Virus record (IMG/VR): IMGVR_UViG_3300032224_000083
Coordinates: 1 to 31,279 of that record
DNA: 31,279 nucleotides
DNA from: a virus
Reading direction: 5' to 3' (one strand)
The notes under the pieces were generated by a model. That model was not told the DNA's origin. It did not search any database and worked only from the letters and a program-made list of their open reading frames with translations. Of this stretch, positions 1 through 7,283 are shown piece by piece. The position numbers and the translations under genes are program-made. Every line of letters begins with the position of its first letter. Within the stretch, counting starts at the first letter, position 1.

Positions 1-2
1 TA

Positions 3-242
3 AGCGTATTTACAAAGCTTAATAGTTCAGGCATTAAGGTATGGACTAAAGAAGATGGCGCACTTGCTAAAAAGAAACTTATGGAGATTATTACCTACAA
101 AGCTAATAAAATGGACATAATAAGCGCAAAACAGTACCGAGACGAATGGACTGAGCAATGGCTTAAGAACCAAGCAAGAGCCGTAGCCGTAGCTTTATTT
201 TTTGATTTGCAAATTAAAAATGGTAAAGTTTCATTTTCTTAA
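3..242 (+). CDS. 3' end of an unknown gene, cut by the window edge
   Basis: An open frame runs from base 3 to the TAA at 240-242 and gives about 79 residues, rich in Lys and Ala, ending in AVALFFDLQIKNGKVSFS. There is no stop between the left edge and this end. The first ATG is at 81, but codons before it also read like protein (for example SSGIKVWTKEDGALAKKK), so the gene probably began to the left of the window. If the window is a closed circle, the frame has no ATG before 81 and the product would be a 53-residue protein. I do not recognise a family. It directly precedes the VRR-NUC gene, 14 bases away. Confidence 0.55.
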   Translation, partial: SVFTKLNSSGIKVWTKEDGALAKKKLMEIITYKANKMDIISAKQYRDEWTEQWLKNQARAVAVALFFDLQIKNGKVSFS

Positions 243-244
243 TA

Positions 245-252
245 TAGTTTTG
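245..252 (+). promoter_or_regulatory. Possible -7 promoter box before the VRR-NUC gene
   Basis: TAGTTTTG matches the Bacteroidota -7 consensus TAnnTTTG exactly and ends four bases before the ATG at 257. A transcript starting a few bases downstream would have almost no leader. No TTTG -33 box is seen at the usual spacing, so this is a weak call. Confidence 0.3.
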
Positions 253-256
253 TAAT

Positions 257-562
257 ATGACCGCAAACGAATTAACCAAAGAAGCTATAAAAACCCTAAA
301 CAAAAACGGGTGCTTTGTATGGCGCAATAACAATCTTGCGGTTAGGGGTCGCACATTCATAGGTTTAAAAGGTGTTCCAGATGTAGTAGGCTTCCACACA
401 CAAAGCGGAGTAGCGGTTTATTGCGAGACAAAAGCAATAGGAGATAAACTTAGCAGCTACCAAATAGCTTTTTTAAACTTAGCAAAAACGGCAAATTGTT
501 TTTGTTATATAGCAACCGAAGAGAACGGCAAACTAACCTTAAAGGAGTATGAACAAGAATAG
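257..562 (+). CDS. VRR-NUC domain nuclease
   Basis: This 101-residue protein looks like a single VRR-NUC domain of the PD-(D/E)XK nuclease superfamily. GVPDVVGF around residues 39-46 supplies the metal-binding Asp42, and YCETKA around 55-60 supplies Glu57 and Lys59 of the E-x-K motif. Gln69 follows in a helix, as is typical. Stand-alone phage VRR-NUC proteins are thought to cut branched or flap DNA such as Holliday junctions during recombination or before packaging. The length fits the stand-alone phage form. It overlaps the sigma-like gene by 14 bases, so the two are probably co-transcribed. Confidence 0.85.
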   Translation: MTANELTKEAIKTLNKNGCFVWRNNNLAVRGRTFIGLKGVPDVVGFHTQSGVAVYCETKAIGDKLSSYQIAFLNLAKTANCFCYIATEENGKLTLKEYEQE

Positions 563-1025
563 CATCATATTAGAACTTTGGGAAAGCCGAGAACTAAAGG
601 AAGCAATAGACAAAATGCAGCCTGAAGATTTAAGAGACGATTTAAGAAGCGAACTATTTAAGGTGCTATGTGAAATGGACGAGGAGCGATTAATTGATAT
701 GCGCACACGCAACGTATTAAAGTTCTATTTGGTTAGAACTATGATTAATATGATGCAAAGTAATACGAGCCAATTTTACAGGACATACCGCAAACCTTTA
801 GAAGTAGAATTAATAGTACACGATAGAGACGAAGATTTACTAAACAAAGTAGAAGACGAACTATCAAAGATGCACTGGTACAAAGCGGAACTTTTAAGAG
901 TGTACGCTATTAAGCATAACTGCAACGCTAAAGAACTAAGCAGGGTTACAGGTATTCCGTATATGTCAATTCATAGGGAACTAAAATTAACTAAACGAGA
1001 ACTAAAAAAACAATTACGCAAATGA
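549..1025 (+). CDS. Sigma-70-like or phage late-activator HTH protein
   Basis: The 158-residue product is charged and mostly helical. Its C-terminal third (about residues 108-158) contains KELSRVTGIPYMSIHREL followed by a Lys/Arg-rich tail, which looks like the helix-turn-helix of sigma region 4. The N-terminal part could be a degenerate region-2-like helical bundle, but this cannot be shown by eye. In this position, between a nuclease gene and the packaging genes, such proteins often switch on late transcription. Its stop overlaps the next ATG (ATGA at 1022-1025). The late-regulator role is inferred. Confidence 0.6.
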   Translation: MNKNSIILELWESRELKEAIDKMQPEDLRDDLRSELFKVLCEMDEERLIDMRTRNVLKFYLVRTMINMMQSNTSQFYRTYRKPLEVELIVHDRDEDLLNKVEDELSKMHWYKAELLRVYAIKHNCNAKELSRVTGIPYMSIHRELKLTKRELKKQLRK

Positions 1026-1255
1026 TAATTATCGCAGCGATATGCTTTGCAATATTTTTTGTAGAGATACACCAATTCCATAGAAAATGGAAATTAGATT
1101 TCAAGCCTTTCAGTTGCACGAGTTGTTTAGCAGCTTGGACAGGATTGGCTTTATATTTACTACCTGTATTATGTACCGATGTTATTGCGTTTGTATTTAT
1201 ACCAGGAGCAGTTGCCCCAATGATTTCAAAAATAATGTGGAATTTATGGAAATAG
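1022..1255 (+). CDS. Small membrane protein with a CxxC motif
   Basis: The 77-residue product has a hydrophobic N-terminal segment (about residues 1-14), a short basic stretch, then SCTSCLAAWTG with a CxxC pair, and two more hydrophobic segments (about 40-70). It probably crosses the inner membrane two or three times. I recall similar small proteins with a Cys pair followed by a Trp-Gly motif in Bacteroidota phages, without a known function. It starts in the ATGA overlap with the sigma-like gene and overlaps the next gene by 10 bases. Confidence 0.65.
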   Translation: MIIIAAICFAIFFVEIHQFHRKWKLDFKPFSCTSCLAAWTGLALYLLPVLCTDVIAFVFIPGAVAPMISKIMWNLWK

Positions 1256-1494
1256 AACACAGAAATTATTTAGACTTGCATAGACCTAATTACGAAATGG
1301 TGCAGAATGGATATGTACGTAATATAGATTTAGAAATTTTAAAAATGTATGAGCATATATACCGAAAGTATATGAACTCAGATTTCATATTGACAGTATG
1401 GTGCAGCCATTGTATTTTTGATATGATTAAAAGACTTTACGAATGGTACGACTTACAACCTAAACCAAAGAAACGTAATGCAAAGGGTAATTAA
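1246..1494 (+). CDS. Small conserved phage protein of unknown function
   Basis: The 82-residue product begins MEIEHRNYLDLHRPNYEMVQ and ends in a basic tail (PKPKKRNAKGN). The middle has a Tyr-rich helix and ILTVWCSHCIFDMIKRLYEW, with a C-x-x-C pair. An upstream in-frame ATG at 1087 would place 53 residues entirely inside the preceding membrane-protein gene. The start at 1246, just before that gene's stop, is therefore preferred. No function can be assigned. It overlaps the ATP pyrophosphatase gene by 17 bases. Confidence 0.6.
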   Translation: MEIEHRNYLDLHRPNYEMVQNGYVRNIDLEILKMYEHIYRKYMNSDFILTVWCSHCIFDMIKRLYEWYDLQPKPKKRNAKGN

Positions 1495-2182
1495 TTTTAG
1501 CGGTGGCAAAACTTCTGCTTATATGACTATCAAAGAATATAAGCCAGGAGACATTGTATTGTTCTGCGATACTATGAGGGAACACCCTAAGACCTATAAA
1601 TTCATTAATGATTTTGAAGCATTTGAAAACATACCAGTAACAAGAATAAGTTATGAAGGTGGCTTTAACGGAATGTTAAAAAAGAATAAAGCATTACCTA
1701 ATCAGTTCAAAAGGTTCTGCACAATAGAATTAAAGATTAAAACGGCTAAAAGATATTTAAGAAGCATAGGGATAAGAGAATTCGAAAACCTAGTAGGCTT
1801 TAGATATGACGAGCCAATGCGAGTTAGCCGACGTACTCAAAGATTTAAGAAGGTACACGATAAGTTCCCTTTGTTTGAAAGCAAAGTTACTAAGCAAATA
1901 GTAAATGAGTATTGGAGCAAAAAGCCTTACACTTTGGAAATACCTTCTATCTTAGGTAACTGCACTTTGTGTTTTATGAAAGGAAAAAACGCTATCTTAG
2001 CAATATTAAGGGAGTTCCCAGAACTTGCAGACGAATGGATTAATGACGAAAAAAATAGCAAATACACATACTTTAATGGAGTAACAATAGAAACGCTTAA
2101 AAGCATATCACAGAATAACTTGTTTAAGGAATTTGATTTAGATAACATAAATCCGGCATATGATTGTGCCTGTACTACATAA
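1478..2182 (+). CDS. CysH-like ATP pyrophosphatase (PAPS-reductase family)
   Basis: The N-terminus VINFSGGKTSAYMT carries the PP-loop SGGKTS (residues 8-13) that binds ATP in this superfamily. RFCTIELK (79-86) matches the Cys-LK segment of PAPS-reductase-like proteins, and GFRYDEPMR (107-115) matches the conserved G-x-R-x-DEP-x-R motif. Four cysteines, C162 and C165 in NCTLCF and C230 and C232 in DCACTT, could hold a metal or iron-sulfur cluster. Family members activate a substrate by adenylation for sulfur or other chemistry, including CysH, DndC and tRNA-modifying enzymes. A phage copy could act on DNA, RNA or a cofactor. The family is clear; the substrate is not. It shares one base (TAATG) with the next gene. 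Confidence 0.8.
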   Translation: MQRVINFSGGKTSAYMTIKEYKPGDIVLFCDTMREHPKTYKFINDFEAFENIPVTRISYEGGFNGMLKKNKALPNQFKRFCTIELKIKTAKRYLRSIGIREFENLVGFRYDEPMRVSRRTQRFKKVHDKFPLFESKVTKQIVNEYWSKKPYTLEIPSILGNCTLCFMKGKNAILAILREFPELADEWINDEKNSKYTYFNGVTIETLKSISQNNLFKEFDLDNINPAYDCACTT

Positions 2183-3186
2183 TGAGAATACTTTGTATAA
2201 CATCAGCTAATAGTGGAGTAGGCTATCATAGAATTATGATGCCTATTGTTAATATGCAAAAAGAATACGCTTTAATTACTGACGTACTTAATGACGAAAT
2301 ACTTGAGCAAGGGTGGGATATTGTTCTTATGAATAGAATGCTTAATGAGATTACGGCAGAACAAATGAATACTTGGCGCACAAAATATGGCTTTAAATTA
2401 GTTGTTGATAATGACGACCATTGGGAACTTAGTGAAACGCACATTCTTTATTGGAGATACAAGTACAATAACATAGGCAAACAGATTACCGACTTTTTAC
2501 AAATAGCTGACCTTTGCACTTGCACTCACGAAAGGTTAGCAGACGAGATAAGTCCTTACAATAAAAACGTACACATCTTACCAAATGCACTTCCATACGG
2601 GCAGGAGCAGTTTACAGATAACAAGACCGAAGATTACAAAATAAGATTATTCTGGAGCGGAAGCGGAACGCACGAACGAGATTTAGAGATACTTAGGCAG
2701 CCGTTTAAAAGGCTACAAGGTATGAATATAAGAACTGTGATAGCAGGATATAATGATGCAGAAAAGCATATATGGGATAAAATGATTGATGCCTTCACTT
2801 GTGGATTAAAGCTTAACCCTACTATCTACAACTATGCAAAAGTTACAGAATATATGGGTGCTTATACTGACTCCGACATTTCAGTTATTCCATTGGTAGA
2901 TAATAAGTTCAATGCTATGAAGTCAAATCTTAAAGTATTAGAAACTGCTGCTAAAAAAAACCCTGCCATAGTTAGCCACGTTAATCCTTATTTAGATATG
3001 CCAGTTCATTACGTTAAAAGCCAGAAAGATTGGTATAGACACATAAGAGATTTAGTAAGCGATGCGGATATGAGAAAGGAAAGCGGACAAAAACTATTTG
3101 AGTTCTGCCAAAAGAAATATAACTTTGAGGGGATAAATTTAGACAGAAAGTATATTTATACAAAACTAATAGATGCCAATATATAA
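2182..3186 (+). CDS. GT4-type glycosyltransferase
   Basis: The product is 334 residues from the ATG at 2182, which overlaps the upstream stop in TAATG. An in-frame ATG at 2164 would add six residues inside the previous gene and is less likely. The N-terminus MRILCITSANSGVGYHR has the first strand and Gly-rich loop of a GT-B fold. Near the C-terminus, SDISVIPLVDNKFNAMKSNL and the following KVLETAAKKNPAIVS match the donor-binding E-x7-E-type region of GT4 enzymes. It probably moves a sugar from a nucleotide donor; phage enzymes of this kind modify DNA bases, phage proteins or the host envelope. The acceptor is unknown. The sulfur-enzyme and methyltransferase neighbours suggest a shared modification role, which is inference. 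Confidence 0.75.
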   Translation: MRILCITSANSGVGYHRIMMPIVNMQKEYALITDVLNDEILEQGWDIVLMNRMLNEITAEQMNTWRTKYGFKLVVDNDDHWELSETHILYWRYKYNNIGKQITDFLQIADLCTCTHERLADEISPYNKNVHILPNALPYGQEQFTDNKTEDYKIRLFWSGSGTHERDLEILRQPFKRLQGMNIRTVIAGYNDAEKHIWDKMIDAFTCGLKLNPTIYNYAKVTEYMGAYTDSDISVIPLVDNKFNAMKSNLKVLETAAKKNPAIVSHVNPYLDMPVHYVKSQKDWYRHIRDLVSDADMRKESGQKLFEFCQKKYNFEGINLDRKYIYTKLIDANI

Positions 3187-3589
3187 ATGTTCTAACGGAA
3201 AATGGCGCATCGGGAATGGTGGGTGCGTATATTCTACCGAAGCTAAAGCGATAGAGGTATGGCAGGCAATCCTGGCAAGTGGAGCTTATGCTGCCGAAAA
3301 AGTAAGCTACGACTACGATGATGTTCTTAGTACAGATAAAGGTAAAGCACAAGCCGAAAGTGATGTAAGAGCAGGTAAGGTAGTTTATATAATTTCGGCA
3401 AGACAAAGCGTAGACGGAATGCTATCAACGGCATCAAAATTAGGAATACCTAAAGGAAGAGTTTATGCAACAGGAAGCAATAAGGCTAAAGTTGAAAAGG
3501 TAAAGAGTTTAGGAATTAAGGTACATAAAGACAATAATCCAGATGTTATTAAGGAACTTAGTGGCATCGGCAAAATATTTCATACTTAA
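3173..3589 (+). CDS. HAD-like phosphatase with a short N-terminal extra domain
   Basis: The 138-residue product has two parts. Residues 1-37 (MPIYKCSNGKWRIGNGGCVY and following) form a short Trp/Gly-rich unit. Residues about 44-138 look like a compact HAD domain: DYDDVLST with Asp47 and Asp49 as the nucleophile and acid pair, IISAR (73-77) as motif II, lysines around 104-109 as motif III, and HKDNNPDVI (118-126) as the metal-binding motif IV. HAD enzymes remove phosphate from small molecules or act as polynucleotide phosphatases. ATGSNKAKVEKVK between motifs II and III resembles other phage HAD proteins. The substrate cannot be told from sequence. It overlaps the glycosyltransferase gene by 14 bases. 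Confidence 0.65.
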   Translation: MPIYKCSNGKWRIGNGGCVYSTEAKAIEVWQAILASGAYAAEKVSYDYDDVLSTDKGKAQAESDVRAGKVVYIISARQSVDGMLSTASKLGIPKGRVYATGSNKAKVEKVKSLGIKVHKDNNPDVIKELSGIGKIFHT

Positions 3590-3627
3590 ATTATTTTTTA
3601 ACAAAAGAATTATTTAATGGGAAAAGT

Positions 3628-3909
3628 ATGAAAAAACACACACAAATATATTTGCAGGGAATGGGGTATAAAACAAGTGACTTCGTTCCCTGTGAAGTGT
3701 GTGGATGTCAAGCGGTTGATATAGCACACATAGTTGCAAGGTCAAAGTTTGGTAGTAAAAGAAAAGAGGAGCAAGACCATATTACCAATTTATGCGCAAT
3801 GTGTCGTAATTGTCATTATGATTATGACTTTAAGAATAGGTGGACTAAGGAAGAAATAATGGAAATACACTTAAAAAATATACCAAATGGAAATCTGGAA
3901 AGATATTAA
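3628..3909 (+). CDS. Small HNH endonuclease-like protein
   Basis: This 93-residue protein has the treble-clef zinc and HNH layout: CEVCGC (22-27), AHIVARSK with the first His, NLCAMCRNCH with the middle Asn and the second Cys pair plus His. Stand-alone phage HNH proteins nick or cut DNA and may help terminase during packaging, take part in recombination, or be mobile. It follows a 38-base gap and overlaps the homing-endonuclease gene by 23 bases. Position alone does not separate a packaging helper from a selfish gene. Confidence 0.75.
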   Translation: MKKHTQIYLQGMGYKTSDFVPCEVCGCQAVDIAHIVARSKFGSKRKEEQDHITNLCAMCRNCHYDYDFKNRWTKEEIMEIHLKNIPNGNLERY

Positions 3910-4381
3910 AGGTTATGAAGGAGTATACCAAGTAAGCAATTTAGGTAATGTTAAGTCATTATCAAGACAAGTAAAAATTGGTAATAATAAAAGAGTAATA
4001 GCTGAAAAGCTTTTAATACCAATTAAAACTACAAAAGGATATTATTGTGTAAATTTTACTCATAATAATAGAAAACAATATTTAGTTCATAGATTGGTAG
4101 CTGAAGCATTTTATGGCACAAATATTGACCAGGTTGTTAATCATAAGGATTTTAATAAACAAAATAATAAATTAGAAAATTTAGAATTTTGTACTCAAAA
4201 AGAAAATATATATCATTCTTGTATAGGTGGCAGAAATGGTAGGCTGATATTAAATACTCAAACGCATATTTATTATTATACTATAAAAGAAGCAGCCGAA
4301 ACAATTAATAAAAATGAAGATTTTTTATATAAAAGATTAACAAACCAATTAAAGAACAATACTAATTTTATATACGCATAA
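3887..4381 (+). CDS. NUMOD4/HNH homing endonuclease
   Basis: The 164-residue product starts MEIWKDIKGYEGVYQVSNLG, a textbook NUMOD4 DNA-binding motif. The central part has VHRLVAEAF and VVNHKDFNKQNNKLENLEF, the HNH_3 catalytic core with the N-H-K-D and N-N-x-L-x-N-L-E pattern. A C-terminal NUMOD1-like segment (YYYTIKEAAETINKNEDFLYK) ends in NFIYA. Such freestanding enzymes cut a homologous phage genome lacking the gene and so spread by repair. Local base use is more AT-rich than in the flanking genes, consistent with a recent arrival. Its TAA shares one base with the methyltransferase ATG (TAATG). Confidence 0.85.
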   Translation: MEIWKDIKGYEGVYQVSNLGNVKSLSRQVKIGNNKRVIAEKLLIPIKTTKGYYCVNFTHNNRKQYLVHRLVAEAFYGTNIDQVVNHKDFNKQNNKLENLEFCTQKENIYHSCIGGRNGRLILNTQTHIYYYTIKEAAETINKNEDFLYKRLTNQLKNNTNFIYA

Positions 4382-4914
4382 TGCTATTAACTGAACAAGA
4401 GTTCTTAGAGTACGAACTTAACAACGGAATAGGAATGCACAATGACTTTTTTAAGGACTTGGCAAGAAATACTGTTTCACAGATTGAATACTTACCTGTT
4501 GTGTCTGTATTAGATTACGGAGCAGGAACGGGAGTTTATAGCGATGCTTACTTTAAAGCAGGGTATCACATTGTAGCTTTTGAGATATTTAAGTCGCATC
4601 GTGAATATATGAAGCAGAACGTAGCCTATATAGAAATAATAGACGAGCCTATTACTACTGACTTACTTAACTTTATAGAGACGGCAGAGCATATGACCGA
4701 TAAAGAACTTGATTACTTGTTTAGTAAGATAGAGCCTAATTACATTTTGTTTAGTAGCACATCACAAAGAGTTCCTGGCTTTGACGAACAATGGGGACAT
4801 ATTAACATCAAGGAGCAAGACGAATGGGATAGCTACTTTAAAACAAAAGGATATAGCAAATTAAAAGATTTATCACTTCCTACAACTTGGAGCAAATTAT
4901 ATGGCAAAGATTAA
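4381..4914 (+). CDS. Class I SAM-dependent methyltransferase
   Basis: The 177-residue product has motif I SVLDYGAGTGVYSDAYFKAG around residues 42-61, followed by IVAFE with an acidic residue ending strand 2, as expected for S-adenosylmethionine binding. No DNA-methylase motif of the (N/D)PPY type is seen, so a DNA target of the usual kind is unlikely. Near the C-terminus, DEQWGHINIKEQDEWDSYF resembles methyltransferases acting on glycans or small metabolites. Together with the glycosyltransferase upstream, modification of a glycan or other small group is plausible but unproven. It overlaps the next tiny gene by 14 bases. Confidence 0.7.
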   Translation: MLLTEQEFLEYELNNGIGMHNDFFKDLARNTVSQIEYLPVVSVLDYGAGTGVYSDAYFKAGYHIVAFEIFKSHREYMKQNVAYIEIIDEPITTDLLNFIETAEHMTDKELDYLFSKIEPNYILFSSTSQRVPGFDEQWGHINIKEQDEWDSYFKTKGYSKLKDLSLPTTWSKLYGKD

Positions 4915-5023
4915 AGAGAATAGCAGTAAAGTAAACTTCGGAAAGCGAAAGCGAGGCTCTGCAAAGAAGTCCTATAATAAGCATAACCCAAGACCAAAAG
5001 CATATAAAGGTCAAGGCAGATGA
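4901..5023 (+). CDS. Very small basic protein
   Basis: The 40-residue product starts MAKIKENSSKVNFGKRKRG and ends KAYKGQGR, with about a third of residues Lys or Arg. It could bind nucleic acid or the capsid interior, but no family function is known to me. I recall similar tiny basic proteins upstream of terminase in Bacteroidota phages. Support comes from its snug fit: it starts inside the methyltransferase end and its TGA overlaps the next start in ATGA (5020-5023). Confidence 0.6.
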   Translation: MAKIKENSSKVNFGKRKRGSAKKSYNKHNPRPKAYKGQGR

Positions 5024-5241
5024 GAAAGTTAAACGCACTTTGGCTATTGATTACTCATAAATGTTACTTCTTAGCAGTATGCGATACAGGTAAGAATGGT
5101 GAAGATATGACCACTATTGGACACTATACATATAATATGGCTGAGACTTTAATCAATAAGCACATAGAAGACGTAGATACTTACTTAGACCAAGAAGACG
5201 CAATAGACGAAGCCAACGACATAATTAATGGAATACTATGA
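5020..5241 (+). CDS. Small acidic protein of unknown function
   Basis: The 73-residue product has a hydrophobic, Trp/Cys-containing N-terminal half (LWLLITHKCYFLAVCDTG) and an acidic helical C-terminal half (DVDTYLDQEDAIDEANDIIN). No motif is recognised. It is linked by ATGA overlaps to both neighbours, so it is very probably translated as part of the packaging operon. Confidence 0.55.
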   Translation: MRKLNALWLLITHKCYFLAVCDTGKNGEDMTTIGHYTYNMAETLINKHIEDVDTYLDQEDAIDEANDIINGIL

Positions 5242-5591
5242 TATTATTATCAAGTCAAATAGAGAGCATAGCCTCACGCAAAGACAAGACAATCAAGCTT
5301 ACATTAGCAACCCAAGAATTAAGCCCTAAAGTTGCTGCTTCACTTTTTCAGCTTAACCAACAGTTTTGTTACTTAGCAATTAAAGAAGAGCCATTTAGTA
5401 AAGAAGAGCAAGACATCGTAGAAAACTTAAAGGCAGACCCTGACACATTCAAGACACCAAGCCAAAGACTACGAGGCATCTTATACAGAACATACGAACA
5501 AGACAACGAAGGATATAAAGATTTTAACACATATTACTTATCTGTAATGGATAGGATATGTCAGCACTATAAAAACAAGATAGATGGGTAG
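5238..5591 (+). CDS. Conserved unknown protein upstream of terminase
   Basis: The 117-residue product is mostly helical, with KTIKLTLATQELSPKVAASL near the N-terminus and TPSQRLRGILYRTYEQD in the second half. Proteins of this look often sit just before the small terminase in Bacteroidota phages; I know of no assigned function. It overlaps both neighbours (4 bases upstream, 8 downstream), which points to joint expression with the packaging genes. Confidence 0.6.
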   Translation: MILLSSQIESIASRKDKTIKLTLATQELSPKVAASLFQLNQQFCYLAIKEEPFSKEEQDIVENLKADPDTFKTPSQRLRGILYRTYEQDNEGYKDFNTYYLSVMDRICQHYKNKIDG

Positions 5592-5994
5592 ACATAAAGC
5601 AATAGAAACTCCTGAGTTAATGCTTCAATACTTTACTGAGTATTGCGAGTATTGTAAAAGCAATCCTATTAAAGTACACGACTTCGTAGGCAAAGATGGT
5701 GACGAAGTTTATAGATTAAGAGAGCGACCTTTAACGATAGAAGGCTTTGAAAACTATTGTTACAATCAAGGAGTTGTGAGTAATATAGATAGATATTTTG
5801 CTAACACAGATGGTGCTTATGAAGATTTTCGTAGTATCTGTTCGCGTATTAGGAAAACAATTAGACAAGACCAAATCGAAGGTGGTATGGCAGGGGTATA
5901 CAATCCAAGCATTACTCAGCGATTGAATAGCTTAGTAGAGAAGTCCGAGAACAAACACGAAGTAAGCGAGATTAAAATAACTTACGATAGATAA
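5584..5994 (+). CDS. terS: Terminase small subunit
   Basis: The 136-residue product begins MGRHKAIETPELMLQYFTEY, resembling the gp3-like DNA-packaging protein family, and ends with SITQRLNSLVEKSENKHEV followed by a short strand (SEIKITYDR) typical of small-terminase C-termini. This subunit recognises phage DNA and presents it to the large subunit. The assignment rests on this pattern and on its position directly before the large subunit, with which it shares one base (TAATG). Confidence 0.8.
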   Translation: MGRHKAIETPELMLQYFTEYCEYCKSNPIKVHDFVGKDGDEVYRLRERPLTIEGFENYCYNQGVVSNIDRYFANTDGAYEDFRSICSRIRKTIRQDQIEGGMAGVYNPSITQRLNSLVEKSENKHEVSEIKITYDR

Positions 5995-7160
5995 TGCAAA
6001 CAGTAGGCTTGAAATTACATAACCCACACCCAGCGCAAAAGCAAGTACTTGACTGCGATAGTAGGTTTATTGTAATGATGGCAGGTAGAAGATTTGGCAA
6101 GTCATTGATTAGCCAAACTATAAGCATAGAAACTGCGGTTAATAAAAAGCGTGTAGCATACATTACACCTACTTATCAATTAGGTAAAATATTCTTTAAG
6201 GAGATAGTAGACCTATTACCATTGGAGATATACTCTAAGAACGAGAGCGACCTGGTAATTACTTTTATTACGGGTGGCAGTATACGCTTCTTTACAGGCG
6301 AAAGGTTAGACAATCTTAGAGGTTTAAAGTTTCACTTAGCAGTAATAGACGAAGCTTCTTTTATACCTAATCTTGAAGACGGGTGGCTCAATTCAATAAG
6401 ACCTACCTTAACAGACTATAAGGGTAAAGCAATATTCCTAAGCACCCCTAAAGGTAAAAACTACTTCTTTAGTTTGTTTAGCAAAGCAGAACCCGATTGG
6501 CAAAGCTTTAAGTTTACGACATACGATAACCCATATATAGACCCTAACGAAATAGACGATGCAAGGAAGCAACTCCCAGAGGTTGTGTTTGAGCAGGAGT
6601 ATATGGCAAACCCTGCCGAAAACGCAGCTAACCCATTTGGTAGCCAACATATTCGAAAGTGCATACACCCAGTAACAACAATGCCCGTAGTGGCTTATGG
6701 AATTGACTTAGCAAAATCTGTCGATTGGACAGTTATAGTAGGATTAGACGAAGACGGAAATGTAGCTTATTTTGACCGCTTCCAAATGGATTGGCACAAT
6801 ACCAAGCAAACTATCCTTAGGCTGCCTAAATGCCCTATCCTTGTCGATAGTACGGGTGTTGGAGACCCGATACTCGAAGACCTACAAAGAGAAGGGGTAA
6901 TGATACAAGGCTTAAAGTTCACAAGTTCAAGTAAGCAACAACTTATGGAAGGCTTACAAGCTGCGATACATCAAGGGAAAATAGGCTATCCTGAGGGCAT
7001 AATAAGCCAGGAGTTAGAAGTATTTGAGTATCAGTACACGGCAACTGGGGTAAAGTACTCAGCACCTTCAGGCTTTCACGATGATGCGGTAACTGCTCTT
7101 GCATTAGCTTTGCAGAACTTCAGCCTTAAGCGTGGCACGGGTAGGTACAATTTCCTATAA
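5994..7160 (+). CDS. terL: Terminase large subunit
   Basis: The 388-residue product contains the packaging ATPase and the headful or cos nuclease. The Walker A motif is AGRRFGKS (30-37), Walker B with the catalytic Glu is LAVIDE (115-120), and FLSTPKG (about 148-154) is the coupling motif. The RNase H-like nuclease acidic residues are Asp238 in GIDLA, Asp285 in LVDSTGVGD and the Asp pair in FHDD (363-364). At 388 residues it is a compact form, but all core motifs are present. It acts at the portal of the empty prohead; in this genome the portal gene lies 11 kb downstream rather than next door. Confidence 0.95.
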   Translation: MQTVGLKLHNPHPAQKQVLDCDSRFIVMMAGRRFGKSLISQTISIETAVNKKRVAYITPTYQLGKIFFKEIVDLLPLEIYSKNESDLVITFITGGSIRFFTGERLDNLRGLKFHLAVIDEASFIPNLEDGWLNSIRPTLTDYKGKAIFLSTPKGKNYFFSLFSKAEPDWQSFKFTTYDNPYIDPNEIDDARKQLPEVVFEQEYMANPAENAANPFGSQHIRKCIHPVTTMPVVAYGIDLAKSVDWTVIVGLDEDGNVAYFDRFQMDWHNTKQTILRLPKCPILVDSTGVGDPILEDLQREGVMIQGLKFTSSSKQQLMEGLQAAIHQGKIGYPEGIISQELEVFEYQYTATGVKYSAPSGFHDDAVTALALALQNFSLKRGTGRYNFL

Positions 7161-7189
7161 TTTACCGCTTATCCTTAATATTTACCGCT
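7161..7189 (+). repeat. Short direct repeat after the large terminase gene
   Basis: TTTACCGCT occurs at 7161-7169 and again at 7181-7189, exactly 20 bases apart, right after the terL stop. It could be a protein-binding site pair such as a packaging or regulatory site, or chance in AT-rich DNA. Confidence 0.35.
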
Positions 7190-7213
7190 AATCACAATTT
7201 TAGAAAAAAGTTT

Positions 7214-7252
7214 CACAATTTGATTGTGGAATGTGAAAAGGTTGTATATTTG
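7214..7252 (+). promoter_or_regulatory. Bacteroidota-type promoter with an operator-like palindrome
   Basis: TATATTTG at 7245-7252 fits the -7 consensus TAnnTTTG exactly. TTTG at 7219-7222 lies 22 bases upstream, close to the usual 19-21. A perfect inverted repeat CACAAT-TTG-ATTGTG (7214-7228) covers the -33 box, and TTTCAC (7211-7216) pairs with GTGAAA (7233-7238) as a second, differently centred repeat. A repressor or activator binding here would control the small-gene cluster beginning at 7284, which has a 31-base leader. Confidence 0.55.
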
Positions 7253-7283
7253 ATATATCAATTAACCACAAACACAAAACACA

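Noticed and set aside
1087-1245. Upstream extension of the 1246 gene to ATG 1087
   Set aside because: The extra part lies wholly inside the better-supported membrane-protein frame; 1246 sits at its stop.
4381-4914. Reading the methyltransferase as a DNA methylase forming a restriction-modification system
   Set aside because: No (N/D)PPY or cytosine-methylase PC motif is present, and the nearby HNH genes look like homing or stand-alone nucleases.
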